Assembly: GCA_035646635.1 (NCBI GenBank)
Contig: DASRPA010000087.1
Location: 1 to 21,805, forward strand
DNA: 21,805 bases
DNA from: JACDAL01 sp035646635
GTDB taxonomy: Bacteria; Actinomycetota; CADDZG01; WHSQ01
Reading direction: 5' to 3'
Numbering within the stretch: the first letter of the stretch is position 1; every line of letters begins with the position of its first letter. Positions 14,224 through 21,805 of this stretch are shown piece by piece. Below the pieces are notes generated by a model that was given only the letters and a program-made list of their open reading frames with translations, did not search any database and had not been told where the DNA came from. The translations under genes and the position numbers were made by a program.

Positions 14224-15575
14224 GGACCGTCATCGCTGGGTGCGCCGTGGCGACGATGGATGCGGCAGCCACCGAGCACGACTCCGGCCACATCGTCGTC
14301 GAGGACAACCTCATCGCAAGGGTCTCTGCCGGTGAACCCGATCACTCGGTGGGTGAAACGGTGATCGACGGACGGGGCTGCCTCGCCACGCCCGGGCTCG
14401 TCAACTGCCACCATCACCTCTACCAGTGGCTCACCAGGGGCCTGTCGCAACAGGCCGACCTCTTCACCTGGCTCAGAGAGCTCTACCCGGTATGGGCCCA
14501 CATCGACTCAGACCTCGAGCTGATGTCCGCCCGCTCAGGCCTTGCGGCCCTGGCGCTGTCGGGCTGCTCGACCTCAACCGACCACCATTACGTCTTCCCG
14601 CACGGCGCCTCCGGGCTGCTCGAGGCAGAGATCGCCGCCGCCAACGAAATAGGACTCCGTTTTCATCCTTGCCGAGGGTCGATGGACCTCGGCGAGTCCT
14701 CCGGAGGGCTTCCTCCCGACGTCGTCACAGAGGACCGCGACACGATCCTGAGCGCCACCGAAGAGGCGGTGATGAGGTGGCACGACCCCTCCCGAAACTC
14801 GATGCTGCGCGTCGCCGTCGCCCCCTGCTCGCCGTTCTCGGTGACCTCGGAGCTGATGTCCGAGTCCGCAGAGCTCGCTCGCAGGCTGGGGGTGAGGCTC
14901 CACACCCATCTCGCCGAAACCGTCGACGAAGAGAACTTCTGCCGGGAGCGCTTCGGTGTGCGCCCTGTCGAGTACCTCGAGGAGCTCGGCTGGGTGGCAG
15001 ACGACGTGTGGTTGGCGCACTGCGTGCATCTGTCGCCCTCAGAGATCGAGAGGCTGGGGGCCGCGGGCGTGGGCGTGGCCCACTGCCCCAGCTCGAACGC
15101 GCGGCTGGGGGCCGGGATCGCGCCGGTGGCGGATCTGTTGGCTGCGGGGGCCGCGGTGGGGCTCGGTGTGGACGGCGCCGCCTCGAACGAGGCCGGGACA
15201 CTCGGCCCGGAGCTGCGTCAAGCACTCCTGGTGGCGCGCCTTCGGGGTGGGCCCGAGGCCATGACCGCTCGCTCGGCACTGGCGCTCGGCACGATCCACG
15301 GCGCCCGCTGTCTCGGGCGGGAGACCGAGATCGGCTCGCTCGAGACAGGAAAGCTCGCCGACATCTGCCTGTGGCGGCTGGACGGGCTCGAGCACTCGGG
15401 GATAGACGACCCCATCGCCGCGCTGGTGCTGGGCTCGACCCCCCCAGTCGAGCTGCTCATGGTGAACGGCAAAGTCGTGGTGCAGCAGGGTCGGCTCGTG
15501 ACCGCGGATCAGGACAGCTTGGCGATCGAGCTTCTGGGGGCAACGCAGAGACTCCAAAGGGCGTCTTCCCCATGA
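14220..15575 (+). CDS. 8-oxoguanine deaminase-type amidohydrolase
   Basis: Amidohydrolase-superfamily deaminase of the AtzB/TrzN/SsnA branch, 451 residues, matching the length I recall for characterised 8-oxoguanine deaminase. Metal and catalytic residues are H64 and H66 (NCHHHLYQ), H230 and E233 (LHTHLAET), H267 (WLAHCVH) and D318 (GVDGAASNE). The LVNCHHHLYQ and VDGAASN motifs are those I associate with 8-oxoguanine deaminase, which converts 8-oxoguanine to urate and ammonia. Guanine or a related aminopurine is an alternative substrate, since E. coli SsnA in the analogous cluster is uncharacterised in detail. It sits between the iron-sulfur and molybdenum subunit genes with ATGA overlaps at both ends, so expression is coupled to the dehydrogenase. 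Both enzymes would deliver urate. Confidence 0.88.
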   Translation: MRTVIAGCAVATMDAAATEHDSGHIVVEDNLIARVSAGEPDHSVGETVIDGRGCLATPGLVNCHHHLYQWLTRGLSQQADLFTWLRELYPVWAHIDSDLELMSARSGLAALALSGCSTSTDHHYVFPHGASGLLEAEIAAANEIGLRFHPCRGSMDLGESSGGLPPDVVTEDRDTILSATEEAVMRWHDPSRNSMLRVAVAPCSPFSVTSELMSESAELARRLGVRLHTHLAETVDEENFCRERFGVRPVEYLEELGWVADDVWLAHCVHLSPSEIERLGAAGVGVAHCPSSNARLGAGIAPVADLLAAGAAVGLGVDGAASNEAGTLGPELRQALLVARLRGGPEAMTARSALALGTIHGARCLGRETEIGSLETGKLADICLWRLDGLEHSGIDDPIAALVLGSTPPVELLMVNGKVVVQQGRLVTADQDSLAIELLGATQRLQRASSP

Positions 15576-17860
15576 CCACCACGCGCACCACGGCCCCGGT
15601 GGCAGGTGACCTGTTCACCAGCGCCGTGCGCCCGGACGGAGTGCCCAAGGTCAAGGGACAGTTCGCCTACTCCTCGGATCTGTGGGGCGAGAACATGCTG
15701 TGGGGAGCGACGCTTCGGAGCCCCCACCCGCGCGCCCGGATCAACTCGATCGACACTTCGGCCGCCGCGGCGATGCCGGGCGTGCGAGCGGTGCTGACCC
15801 ACGAGGACGTGCCCGGCCGTAAGTCCTACGGGCTCGATGTCCCCGATCAACCCGTTCTCGCTTCCGATGTCGTCCGTTATCAGGGCGAGCCTGTGGCAAT
15901 CGTCGCCGCCGAGCATCCGGAGAGCGCCCGCCGTGCTGCGGCGGCCATCGCCGTTTCCTACGAGGTGGCCGAGCCCCTGTGGGACTCGGAGCACGCCCTG
16001 AGTGCAGAGGCGCCCCGGCTTCACCCTTCCGGCAACGTCATCCGCCACGTCAGGATTCGCCACGGCGACGCCGCACCGACGGCTCCCGTGGTGGTCTCGG
16101 GCGACTACGAGGTGGGAATGCAGGACCAGGCGTTCTTGGGACCGGAGTCGGGGCTGGCGGTGCCGGACTCGGACGGCGGCGTCGACCTCTACATCTCGAC
16201 GCAGTGGCTCCACGTCGACCGCGACCAGCTCGCCAGAAGCCTCGATCTCCCCGAGAACAAGGTCCGCCTCACGCTTGCAGGAGTCGGAGGCGCGTTTGGC
16301 GCACGGGAGGACCTCTCGATCCAGGTCCACTGCTGCCTGCTCGCACTCAAGACGGAGCGTCCGGTCAAGATGATGTACTCACGAGAGGAGTCCTTCTTCG
16401 GCCACGTCCATCGTCACCCGGCCCGAATGCACTACGAGCACGGCGCCACCGAGGACGGCAGGCTCGTCTACGTCAAGGCCCGCATCCTGCTGGACGGCGG
16501 CGCATATGCATCAAGCTCGACCGCGGTGTGCTCGAACGCGGCTTGCTTCGCTTGCGGTCCCTACGAAGTACCGAACGCAGCCATCGACGCGATCGTCGTC
16601 TACACGAACAATCCTCCCTGTGGAGCGATGCGGGGCTTCGGTGCGGTCCAGACCTGTTTCGCACACGAAGCGCAGATGGACCTGCTGGCTGGCGAGCTCG
16701 GCATGAACCCTGTCGCGCTGCGCATGTTGAACGCGCTCGGCGAGGGCTCCGAGCTCATAACCGGTCAGCGAGTCGAAGGTCCGGCCCCCGTTGCAGAGCT
16801 GCTGGCATCCGTGCGGGACATGGAGCTGCCACCGGTGCAAGATCAGGCCGCCCCCGCAGACATCCTGAAGCTCCCCGGAGGCGTCTCGAACTCGACCCAC
16901 GGGGAGGGCGTGAAGCGGGGCGTGGGATTCGCCGTGGGTTTCAAGAACGTAGGCTTCTCCGAGGGCTTCGACGACTACTCCACCGCGCGAGTGCGGCTGT
17001 TTTCCGCCGGAGGCGATGCGATCGCCGAGGTTCACAGCGCGGCGGCCGAGGTGGGCCAGGGCGTTACGACCATCCAGGTGCAGATCGCTCGTTCGGAGCT
17101 CGGGGTGGCGCACGCGGTGGTGGTCCCGGCCGACACCAACGTCGGCTCCGCGGGCTCGTCGTCGGCGTCGCGCCAAACGTGGATGACCGGTGGAGCGGTA
17201 AAGATCGCTTGTGAGGCGGTACGCGAGCGCGTGCTGCTGAAGGCCGCCGCGCTCATGGGCGCAGACGTGGGCGGGCTGCGGTTGGCGAACGATCGTGTGG
17301 TATCCGAGGGCGCGGGCGTGGCGCTCGCCGACGTGTTGGGAGACGAAGTGATCGATGAGACAAGGGTGTACAGGCACAGAAAGACCTTTCCATTGGATCC
17401 CGACACCGGCGCGGGCGAGGCGCACGTTGGCTTCGCCTTCGCGGCACATCGCGTAGTGGCGGACGTCGACGTCGAGCTGGGGCTCGTGCGCGTGGTCGAG
17501 GTCGCCACCGCGCAAGACGTCGGCAGGGCGTTGAATCCGCAGGCGGTCGAGGGTCAGATCGAAGGCGGCATCGCACAAGGATTGGGGCTGGCGCTGATGG
17601 AGGAGATCCAAGTGGAGCGGGCCGAGGTCAAGAACCCTTCCTTCACCGACTACCTCATCCCCACGATCCTCGACATGCCCCCCGTCACATCGCGTATATT
17701 CGAGCTTTCAGATCCCGAGTCGCCCTACGGCGTCAAGGGAGTCGGTGAGCCGCCCGCGATCTCCTCGACCGCGGCTGCGGCGGCGGCCCTAAGAGCTGCC
17801 AGCGGCAAACCGCTACGGCGCGTTCCGGTGCGCCCCGACGACATCGCGGGTCTGTCTTGA
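15572..17860 (+). CDS. Xanthine dehydrogenase-family molybdopterin-binding subunit
   Basis: Large catalytic subunit of a molybdenum hydroxylase, 762 residues from the ATG at 15572. The N-terminal a/b hammerhead domain (about 20-130, VKGQFAYSSDL, VVRYQGEPVAIVAAEHPE) is followed by the Mo-binding domains with GVGGAFGAREDLS (237-249), PPCGAMRGFGAVQ (348-360, with the conserved Arg354) and the C-terminal GVKGVGEPPAIS with the catalytic Glu726. The likely reaction is hypoxanthine to xanthine to urate, given the adenine deaminase and purine deaminase neighbours; strict substrate assignment would need active-site comparison. The same frame stays open about 1.1 kb upstream, but that part lies over the deaminase gene in another frame. 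The start overlaps the deaminase stop (ATGA) and its own stop overlaps the adenine deaminase start (TTGA). No XdhC-type insertion factor is seen in this window. Confidence 0.94.
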   Translation: MTTTRTTAPVAGDLFTSAVRPDGVPKVKGQFAYSSDLWGENMLWGATLRSPHPRARINSIDTSAAAAMPGVRAVLTHEDVPGRKSYGLDVPDQPVLASDVVRYQGEPVAIVAAEHPESARRAAAAIAVSYEVAEPLWDSEHALSAEAPRLHPSGNVIRHVRIRHGDAAPTAPVVVSGDYEVGMQDQAFLGPESGLAVPDSDGGVDLYISTQWLHVDRDQLARSLDLPENKVRLTLAGVGGAFGAREDLSIQVHCCLLALKTERPVKMMYSREESFFGHVHRHPARMHYEHGATEDGRLVYVKARILLDGGAYASSSTAVCSNAACFACGPYEVPNAAIDAIVVYTNNPPCGAMRGFGAVQTCFAHEAQMDLLAGELGMNPVALRMLNALGEGSELITGQRVEGPAPVAELLASVRDMELPPVQDQAAPADILKLPGGVSNSTHGEGVKRGVGFAVGFKNVGFSEGFDDYSTARVRLFSAGGDAIAEVHSAAAEVGQGVTTIQVQIARSELGVAHAVVVPADTNVGSAGSSSASRQTWMTGGAVKIACEAVRERVLLKAAALMGADVGGLRLANDRVVSEGAGVALADVLGDEVIDETRVYRHRKTFPLDPDTGAGEAHVGFAFAAHRVVADVDVELGLVRVVEVATAQDVGRALNPQAVEGQIEGGIAQGLGLALMEEIQVERAEVKNPSFTDYLIPTILDMPPVTSRIFELSDPESPYGVKGVGEPPAISSTAAAAAALRAASGKPLRRVPVRPDDIAGLS

Positions 17861-19569
17861 GGTCCCGGGCGCGGCTCATCGCGGTGGCGCGAGGTGACGA
17901 GCCGCCCGATCTGGTGGTTACCGGCGCACATGTGTTCTCAGCCTTCACGAAGGAATGGATCGACACCGATGTCGCCGTCGCCGACGGACGGATTGCGGGA
18001 CTTGGGAAGTTCGATGGGGGAGAATGCATCGATGCGTCGGGCCTCTATCTCGCTCCCGGCTTCATCGATGCCCACATGCACATCGAGTCGTCCAAGCTCA
18101 TGGTCGATGAGTTCGTGCGCGCGGTCCTCCCGCACGGAACCACGGCTGTAGTCACCGATCCTCACGAAATCGCCAACGTTCTGGGAACGGACGGGATTCA
18201 CTGGCTGCTCGATGTCTGCGAGGGCCTCCCCGTGGAGATCTTCGTGATGGCGTCGTCTTGTGTGCCGGCGTCCGACTTCGAGTCTCCTCGCCGCGCCCTC
18301 ACCACCGGTGACATGGAGTCGATCCTGCGCCGCTCGCATGCTCTGGGTGTTGCCGAGATGATGAACTACCCGGGCGTGATCGCTGGCGACGAAGCGCAGC
18401 TCGACAAGCTCGAGGTCAGAGGCGCCACCCATATCGACGGCCACGCCCCCGGGGTCAGGGGCCGGGCGCTCGACGCCTACCTGGCCGCGGGCATCCGCTC
18501 GGACCATGAATCAACTACCTATGAAGAAGCACTCGAGAAGCGGCGCAAGGGTATGTGGGTGCTGATTCGAGAGGCTTCGAACGCCCGCAACCTGGAGGCG
18601 CTCGTCCCGCTGGTGAAAAACTTCGGCCCCGACTTCTGCGCCTTCTGCACCGACGACCGTGAGCCCGACTTCCTGGTGCGTGAGGGCCACATCAATCAGA
18701 TGGCGCGGGCCGCGGTCGAGCAGGGCGTCTCGGCGGAAGACGCCATCCTGCTGTCGTCGCTGCACCCGGCCCTCTATCACGGGCTCGAGGACTCGGGGGC
18801 GATCGCTCCCGGCTTCAAAGCGGATTTCCTCCTGCTCGAGGACCTCGAAAGCTTCCGCCCTCTGTCGGTATTCAAGGCCGGACTACTGGTGGCGGAGGGA
18901 GGCCGTGCGCTGCCGTTTCCCGCCGCCGAGGTCCCGCTGTGGGTGCGGCATTCGGTGCGCCTGCCTGCCATATCTCCCGAGAGCTTCACGATCTCTGTGA
19001 GAAAGCCTCGGATGCGGGTGATCGAGATCATCCCGGGCCAGTTGCTCACGAACTGCGTTGTTCGCCGGCCGCAAGCCAATGGGGGCCGGGCTGCGGCGGA
19101 TCCCAATACCGATCTCGCCAAGATCGCCGTGATCGAGCGCCACCACGCCACCGGAAGAATCGGGCTGGGCTTCGTCACGGGCTTCGGCTTGAAGAGAGGA
19201 GCGTTCGCGTCGACAGTCGCGCATGATGCTCACAACGTCGTGGTGGTGGGAATGGACGACGACGACATGGCGCTGTGCGCGCGGAGGCTCCAGACCATCG
19301 GCGGGGGCATAGTGGTGGCGGCGGGCAACGAGGTGCTCGCCGAGCTTCCGCTTGCGGTCGCCGGCATACTGTCGGAGGAACCGTTCGAAACCGTCGTCTC
19401 GAGGCTCGACGACGCCCACTCCGCGCTGGCTTCACTGGGGGTCGAGGTCGAATCGCCGTTCATGACCTTGAGCTTCCTCGCGCTCTCGGTGATCCCCAAG
19501 CTCAAGATCACCGACCGGGGTCTGGTCGACGTCGACGAGTTCGCGCTGGTGCCGTTAGAGCTCGACTAA
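17857..19569 (+). CDS. ade: Adenine deaminase
   Basis: Amidohydrolase converting adenine to hypoxanthine and ammonia; 570 residues, the usual length of the bacterial Ade family. Visible are RLIAVARGDEPPDLVVTGAHV at the N-terminus, the metal motif GFIDAHMHIESS (H73, H75), HGTTAVVTDPHEIANVLG (about 93-110), DGHAPGVRG, SDHEST, and FCTDDREPDFL (the late metal-site Asp). The C-terminal Ade-specific domain has GRIGLGFVTGFGLKRGAFAS, then TVAHDAHNVVVVG. The TTG start at 17857 is inferred from the four-base overlap with the previous stop and from N-terminal family similarity; no strong ribosome site is present. It is the last gene of the operon and would feed hypoxanthine to the dehydrogenase encoded upstream. 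Palindrome copy C begins 8 bases after the stop and may end transcription. Confidence 0.95.
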   Translation: MRSRARLIAVARGDEPPDLVVTGAHVFSAFTKEWIDTDVAVADGRIAGLGKFDGGECIDASGLYLAPGFIDAHMHIESSKLMVDEFVRAVLPHGTTAVVTDPHEIANVLGTDGIHWLLDVCEGLPVEIFVMASSCVPASDFESPRRALTTGDMESILRRSHALGVAEMMNYPGVIAGDEAQLDKLEVRGATHIDGHAPGVRGRALDAYLAAGIRSDHESTTYEEALEKRRKGMWVLIREASNARNLEALVPLVKNFGPDFCAFCTDDREPDFLVREGHINQMARAAVEQGVSAEDAILLSSLHPALYHGLEDSGAIAPGFKADFLLLEDLESFRPLSVFKAGLLVAEGGRALPFPAAEVPLWVRHSVRLPAISPESFTISVRKPRMRVIEIIPGQLLTNCVVRRPQANGGRAAADPNTDLAKIAVIERHHATGRIGLGFVTGFGLKRGAFASTVAHDAHNVVVVGMDDDDMALCARRLQTIGGGIVVAAGNEVLAELPLAVAGILSEEPFETVVSRLDDAHSALASLGVEVESPFMTLSFLALSVIPKLKITDRGLVDVDEFALVPLELD

Positions 19570-19576
19570 ACCGCCC

Positions 19577-19625
19577 GCCGAGTGGTGGTAAATGGCTACT
19601 GTGTGACCAGATACCACCACTCGGC
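19577..19625 (+). repeat. 49-base nested palindrome, copy C
   Basis: GCCGAGTGGTGGTA (19577-19590) and TACCACCACTCGGC (19612-19625) are perfect 14-base arms. Inside, TGGCTAC and GTGACCA pair with one mismatch around a TGT loop. It lies between the convergent ends of adenine deaminase and the S55-type gene, where it could act as a two-way terminator. It has no T-tract on either strand. Confidence 0.88.
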
Positions 19626-19650
19626 AACAGAACGGACTTGTGTTACAGCT

Positions 19651-21468
19651 CTAGGCTTTCGGGGGTTCTCCCACTCCTCCTGAACCAGAGCCGATCCTCA
19701 CGAAAATCGAGCTGCCGCCCTCGACCACGGTGCCGAGACGCAGGTTTTGCTTGTCGGCGAGCTTGCGGCCGATGCGCAGCTTGACACCGACGTTGTTGTT
19801 GGGGATGTCCGTCCTCATCTTCTGGAGCAGGTCGTCGAAGGAAGCCGCTCCTCCCACAAATCCTGGGTGGTGGCCGGGCCCGCCGTAGACCTGTATGTCG
19901 CCATCGCGCCGGGCGTCCTTGGGCACCCGCACCTTGAGCTCCACGACCTTCTTGGAGAGAGTCTCGTCGTAGGGGTTGAGGGTCACTCGCAGGGCAATGC
20001 GCGAACCGGGGTTCGCCCGCACCCGCCGGGTCTTCTCGAAGGGTGAGCCGTCGACCGACACCAGTACCTTCGACACCGCGTACTGACGGATCGCCTCGCG
20101 CACGGTGACGTTTGAGAAGTCGACCCCGGTGAACTCGATGTCCTCGAAGTTCTGCAACGCAAGCCTGAAAATCATTTGGTCGAACTCGTGGATGGCCTCG
20201 TAAGGCAGGTCGTATTGAGTCGATACCATATTGCTACGCGTCAGCGTCCAAGGGCTGCCGTCCGCTCTCGTGCCGGTGACCGTCCACTCGACGTCGCCGC
20301 TACCCCCCGAGTACTGGTCCATCGTGCCGATGATCTGCAGGTACTCGTGATACGACGACAGGTACGGAAAGATGAACTCGTCGTCGCTCGGCACTACGTC
20401 GGTCTGGCCGTCCTGCGTGCGGCCTGTGTTCCGGGCCGTAGTCGTAGAAGTGATCGGGGAGGTTGCGGGCAGGGGACCGAAGTCGGCCCGTATGCCTGCG
20501 AAGCGGTCTTGGTCGACCGTGCCTACAGCGCCGGTGACATTGGCGAGCTTGAAGGGACTGAACACCGGGTCCGGGTAGATCGTCAGCGCGTTGGCGCTGT
20601 TGGCTCCGAACGATGCTTTTCCCTCGAACAGGAACGGGTGACCAAAGGCCATCGCCATGCCATCGCACTGGAACGTCGTCGTGCCGATGGCGGCGAAGGT
20701 GAGATCGCCGTAAGACAAGGCGGCGGCGAAGTTGCTGCCCGGGATCATGTCGGCCGGAGTCGCCGCGGCCGCGGTGGCCGAGGCCGATGCGCCGGCGAAC
20801 AAGCGCACCCTGGCGCCTTGTTTGTTCAACCTCTTCTGCATCCGTGCCAGGACCTTGGACGCCCCCGGGACGCCTGCGCCGGAAACGCTCACCGGCACCT
20901 TGAGCTGGACGATGGCGTCGGGGACCTCCGACACCGTCGCCGATGTGGCCTCGGCCACATCCGCCTGCATGGATGTGGAGAGGCTCACCTTTGCAGGCAG
21001 TCTCGGGGCGGGGGCCGCGTAACTGAGCACCTTCTCCATGTCCTCCGCCGCGGTCAGCCCGATAACGTGGGAGGGCCCGAAGCTGAAGCCGAACGAGACC
21101 GCGCCGACGAGCTTGTCGGTGCCGCCGTCGGTCACGTAGACGGGCGAACCCGACATGCCGTACCACACGCCCCCGACCTTGTCGATGGCGGGGCTGTGGA
21201 CTTCGGCCAGAATCAGGTCGCGGCCGGGCAGCAGCGCGTCAGGGTAGACGCCCAGGATCTCGGCATCGAACGGCTCGGGAGTCGTGCCTTTGGAGACGGT
21301 GTAGCCGGTCCCGTTCATGCCGGCCTGGACGTCGGCCACCGGCATCACGGTGGGGCAGTCGGTGGTGGGAGCGGAGTTGGCCGGAGTTATCGCCAGCGCC
21401 CCCATCAGTGCTACTCCGGTAGACAACGCGGCAAGCCTCTTCGACGGGCCCGCCCGGCGCATGCTCAT
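19651..21468 (-). CDS. Secreted SpoIVB/S55-type peptidase-domain protein
   Basis: A 605-residue exported protein. The signal peptide covers about residues 1-33, with probable cleavage after ANSA. An N-terminal SpoIVB/S55-like region follows: MPVADVQAGMNGTGYTV, ILGVYPDALLPGRDLILAEV and WYGMSGSPVYV. The last motif carries the S55 serine (S106 or S108). A later FGHPFLFEGK motif may form part of the same domain; I cannot assign the catalytic His with confidence. The C-terminal half is beta-rich and ends in a Gly/Ser-rich tail. In Bacillus, SpoIVB activates sigma-K processing. In actinobacteria such proteins occur outside that pathway with unknown targets. The start at 21468 is well supported by GGAGG seven bases upstream. 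No operon partner is visible; it converges on the purine operon across palindrome copy C. Confidence 0.88.
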   Translation of the reverse strand: MSMRRAGPSKRLAALSTGVALMGALAITPANSAPTTDCPTVMPVADVQAGMNGTGYTVSKGTTPEPFDAEILGVYPDALLPGRDLILAEVHSPAIDKVGGVWYGMSGSPVYVTDGGTDKLVGAVSFGFSFGPSHVIGLTAAEDMEKVLSYAAPAPRLPAKVSLSTSMQADVAEATSATVSEVPDAIVQLKVPVSVSGAGVPGASKVLARMQKRLNKQGARVRLFAGASASATAAAATPADMIPGSNFAAALSYGDLTFAAIGTTTFQCDGMAMAFGHPFLFEGKASFGANSANALTIYPDPVFSPFKLANVTGAVGTVDQDRFAGIRADFGPLPATSPITSTTTARNTGRTQDGQTDVVPSDDEFIFPYLSSYHEYLQIIGTMDQYSGGSGDVEWTVTGTRADGSPWTLTRSNMVSTQYDLPYEAIHEFDQMIFRLALQNFEDIEFTGVDFSNVTVREAIRQYAVSKVLVSVDGSPFEKTRRVRANPGSRIALRVTLNPYDETLSKKVVELKVRVPKDARRDGDIQVYGGPGHHPGFVGGAASFDDLLQKMRTDIPNNNVGVKLRIGRKLADKQNLRLGTVVEGGSSIFVRIGSGSGGVGEPPKA

Positions 21469-21805
21469 ACAATTCCTCCCACGCTATAAGGTCCGCGGCG
21501 CGAACCTCTCCCACCACAAGCTCGATTGTCGTCGAGTATTCATCTGACGTGCAAGGGCTTGCTTAAGTTGCGTAGAGAGCGAAATCGGGCCGAGTGACGT
21601 TGATAGGTCTCTGTAGCCATCGCCGAGCCGACTCACCTGACGGTGGGCCGCGGCTCCCCAGCGCCCTACTCAGAGAAGCACATCCCACCGCCGGGCCCGG
21701 ACTTTGGCCGGTACTCAAACGCGCGTAGCGCGCGCCTGGGTACCAAATCCGTACTCCAGGGCGCGTCGCGCGCGATCCACTACCTGATCGCCCGGCCCCC
21801 GGTTC
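21469..21805. other. Gene-free right end of the window
   Basis: About 340 bases with no recognisable gene. The first part carries the ribosome site and presumed promoter of the S55-type gene (TTATAG at about 21484-21489 on the minus strand is a weak -10 candidate). The last 100 bases hold GC-rich repeats. A gene entering from beyond the right edge cannot be excluded. Confidence 0.6.
21711..21774. repeat. GC-rich imperfect direct and inverted repeats
   Basis: GTACTCAAACGCGCG at 21711 and GTACTCCAGGGCGCG at 21751 start two similar units of about 24 bases, 40 bases apart, each running into CGCGCG runs. Between them CCTGGGTAC and GTACTCCAGG are inverted around a 7-base spacer. Confidence 0.5.

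Noticed and set aside
14426..15571. Long 5' extension of the molybdenum-subunit frame (1144 codons in total)
   Set aside because: The extension overlaps the 8-oxoguanine-deaminase gene in another frame, is Arg/Gly-rich without family motifs, and the true N-terminus is marked by the ATGA overlap at 15572.
2483..19625. Integron attC sites as an explanation of the 49-base palindromes
   Set aside because: No integrase gene, no recognisable core-site pair, the blocks between copies are multi-gene and up to 7.7 kb, and gene orientations vary between blocks.
2483..19625. CRISPR repeats
   Set aside because: Only four copies separated by kilobases, with no regular spacers and no cas genes.
20176..21489. 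Plus-strand open frame of 437 codons
   Set aside because: Antisense to the S55-type gene, which has a signal peptide, conserved motifs and a strong ribosome site.

Overview
The window is high-GC DNA with GTG and TTG starts, lipoprotein signals and actinobacterial-style genes (LuxR regulators with helical-repeat N-termini, an S55-type secreted protein, a DUF4160/DUF2442 pair). It most resembles an actinomycete-type genome, possibly a deep-branching or uncultured one. That placement is inference; no rRNA or marker gene is present.

Region 1 (1-1256, minus) is a dihydropyrimidinase/hydantoinase that runs off the left edge. Region 2 (1340-5035) is small and partly decayed: a lipoprotein, a membrane-anchored M15 peptidase, a frameshifted beta-propeller lipoprotein, an intact DUF2442 gene, a DUF4160 gene broken in three places, and a stray 5' fragment of a carbamate kinase gene. 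Region 3 (5036-11772, all minus) holds a flavin monooxygenase, an alpha/beta-hydrolase lacking the usual catalytic Ser and His, a LuxR-type regulator, an aldo/keto reductase lacking its usual catalytic Asp, and a second LuxR-type paralog broken by two frameshifts.

Region 4 (11889-19569, plus) is a compact six-gene purine operon: carbamate kinase, the FAD, 2Fe-2S and molybdopterin subunits of a xanthine dehydrogenase, an 8-oxoguanine-deaminase-type amidohydrolase between the last two, and adenine deaminase. All five junctions are 4-base stop/start overlaps. With the hydantoinase, the content resembles the E. coli hyuA-yqeA-ssnA-ygfM-xdhD group. The predicted flow is adenine to hypoxanthine, then xanthine, then urate, with deamination of (8-oxo)guanine, and ATP recovery from carbamoyl phosphate by carbamate kinase. 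Region 5 (19651-21468, minus) is a secreted SpoIVB/S55-type protein, followed by about 340 bases with no recognisable gene.

The main unexplained structure is a 49-base nested palindrome. It occurs four times in the same orientation (2483, 4769, 11805, 19577), once at each junction between these blocks. Two copies bracket the purine operon. Two copies (4769 and 11805) are each followed by the first ~170 bases of a carbamate kinase gene, so the 7-kb region 3 lies between direct repeats. Frameshifted genes are confined to 2.5-11.8 kb, and two or three of the lesions are short tandem duplications (8, 4 and probably 2 bases). This suggests that an accessory, eroding segment was inserted between the hydantoinase and the carbamate kinase operon.
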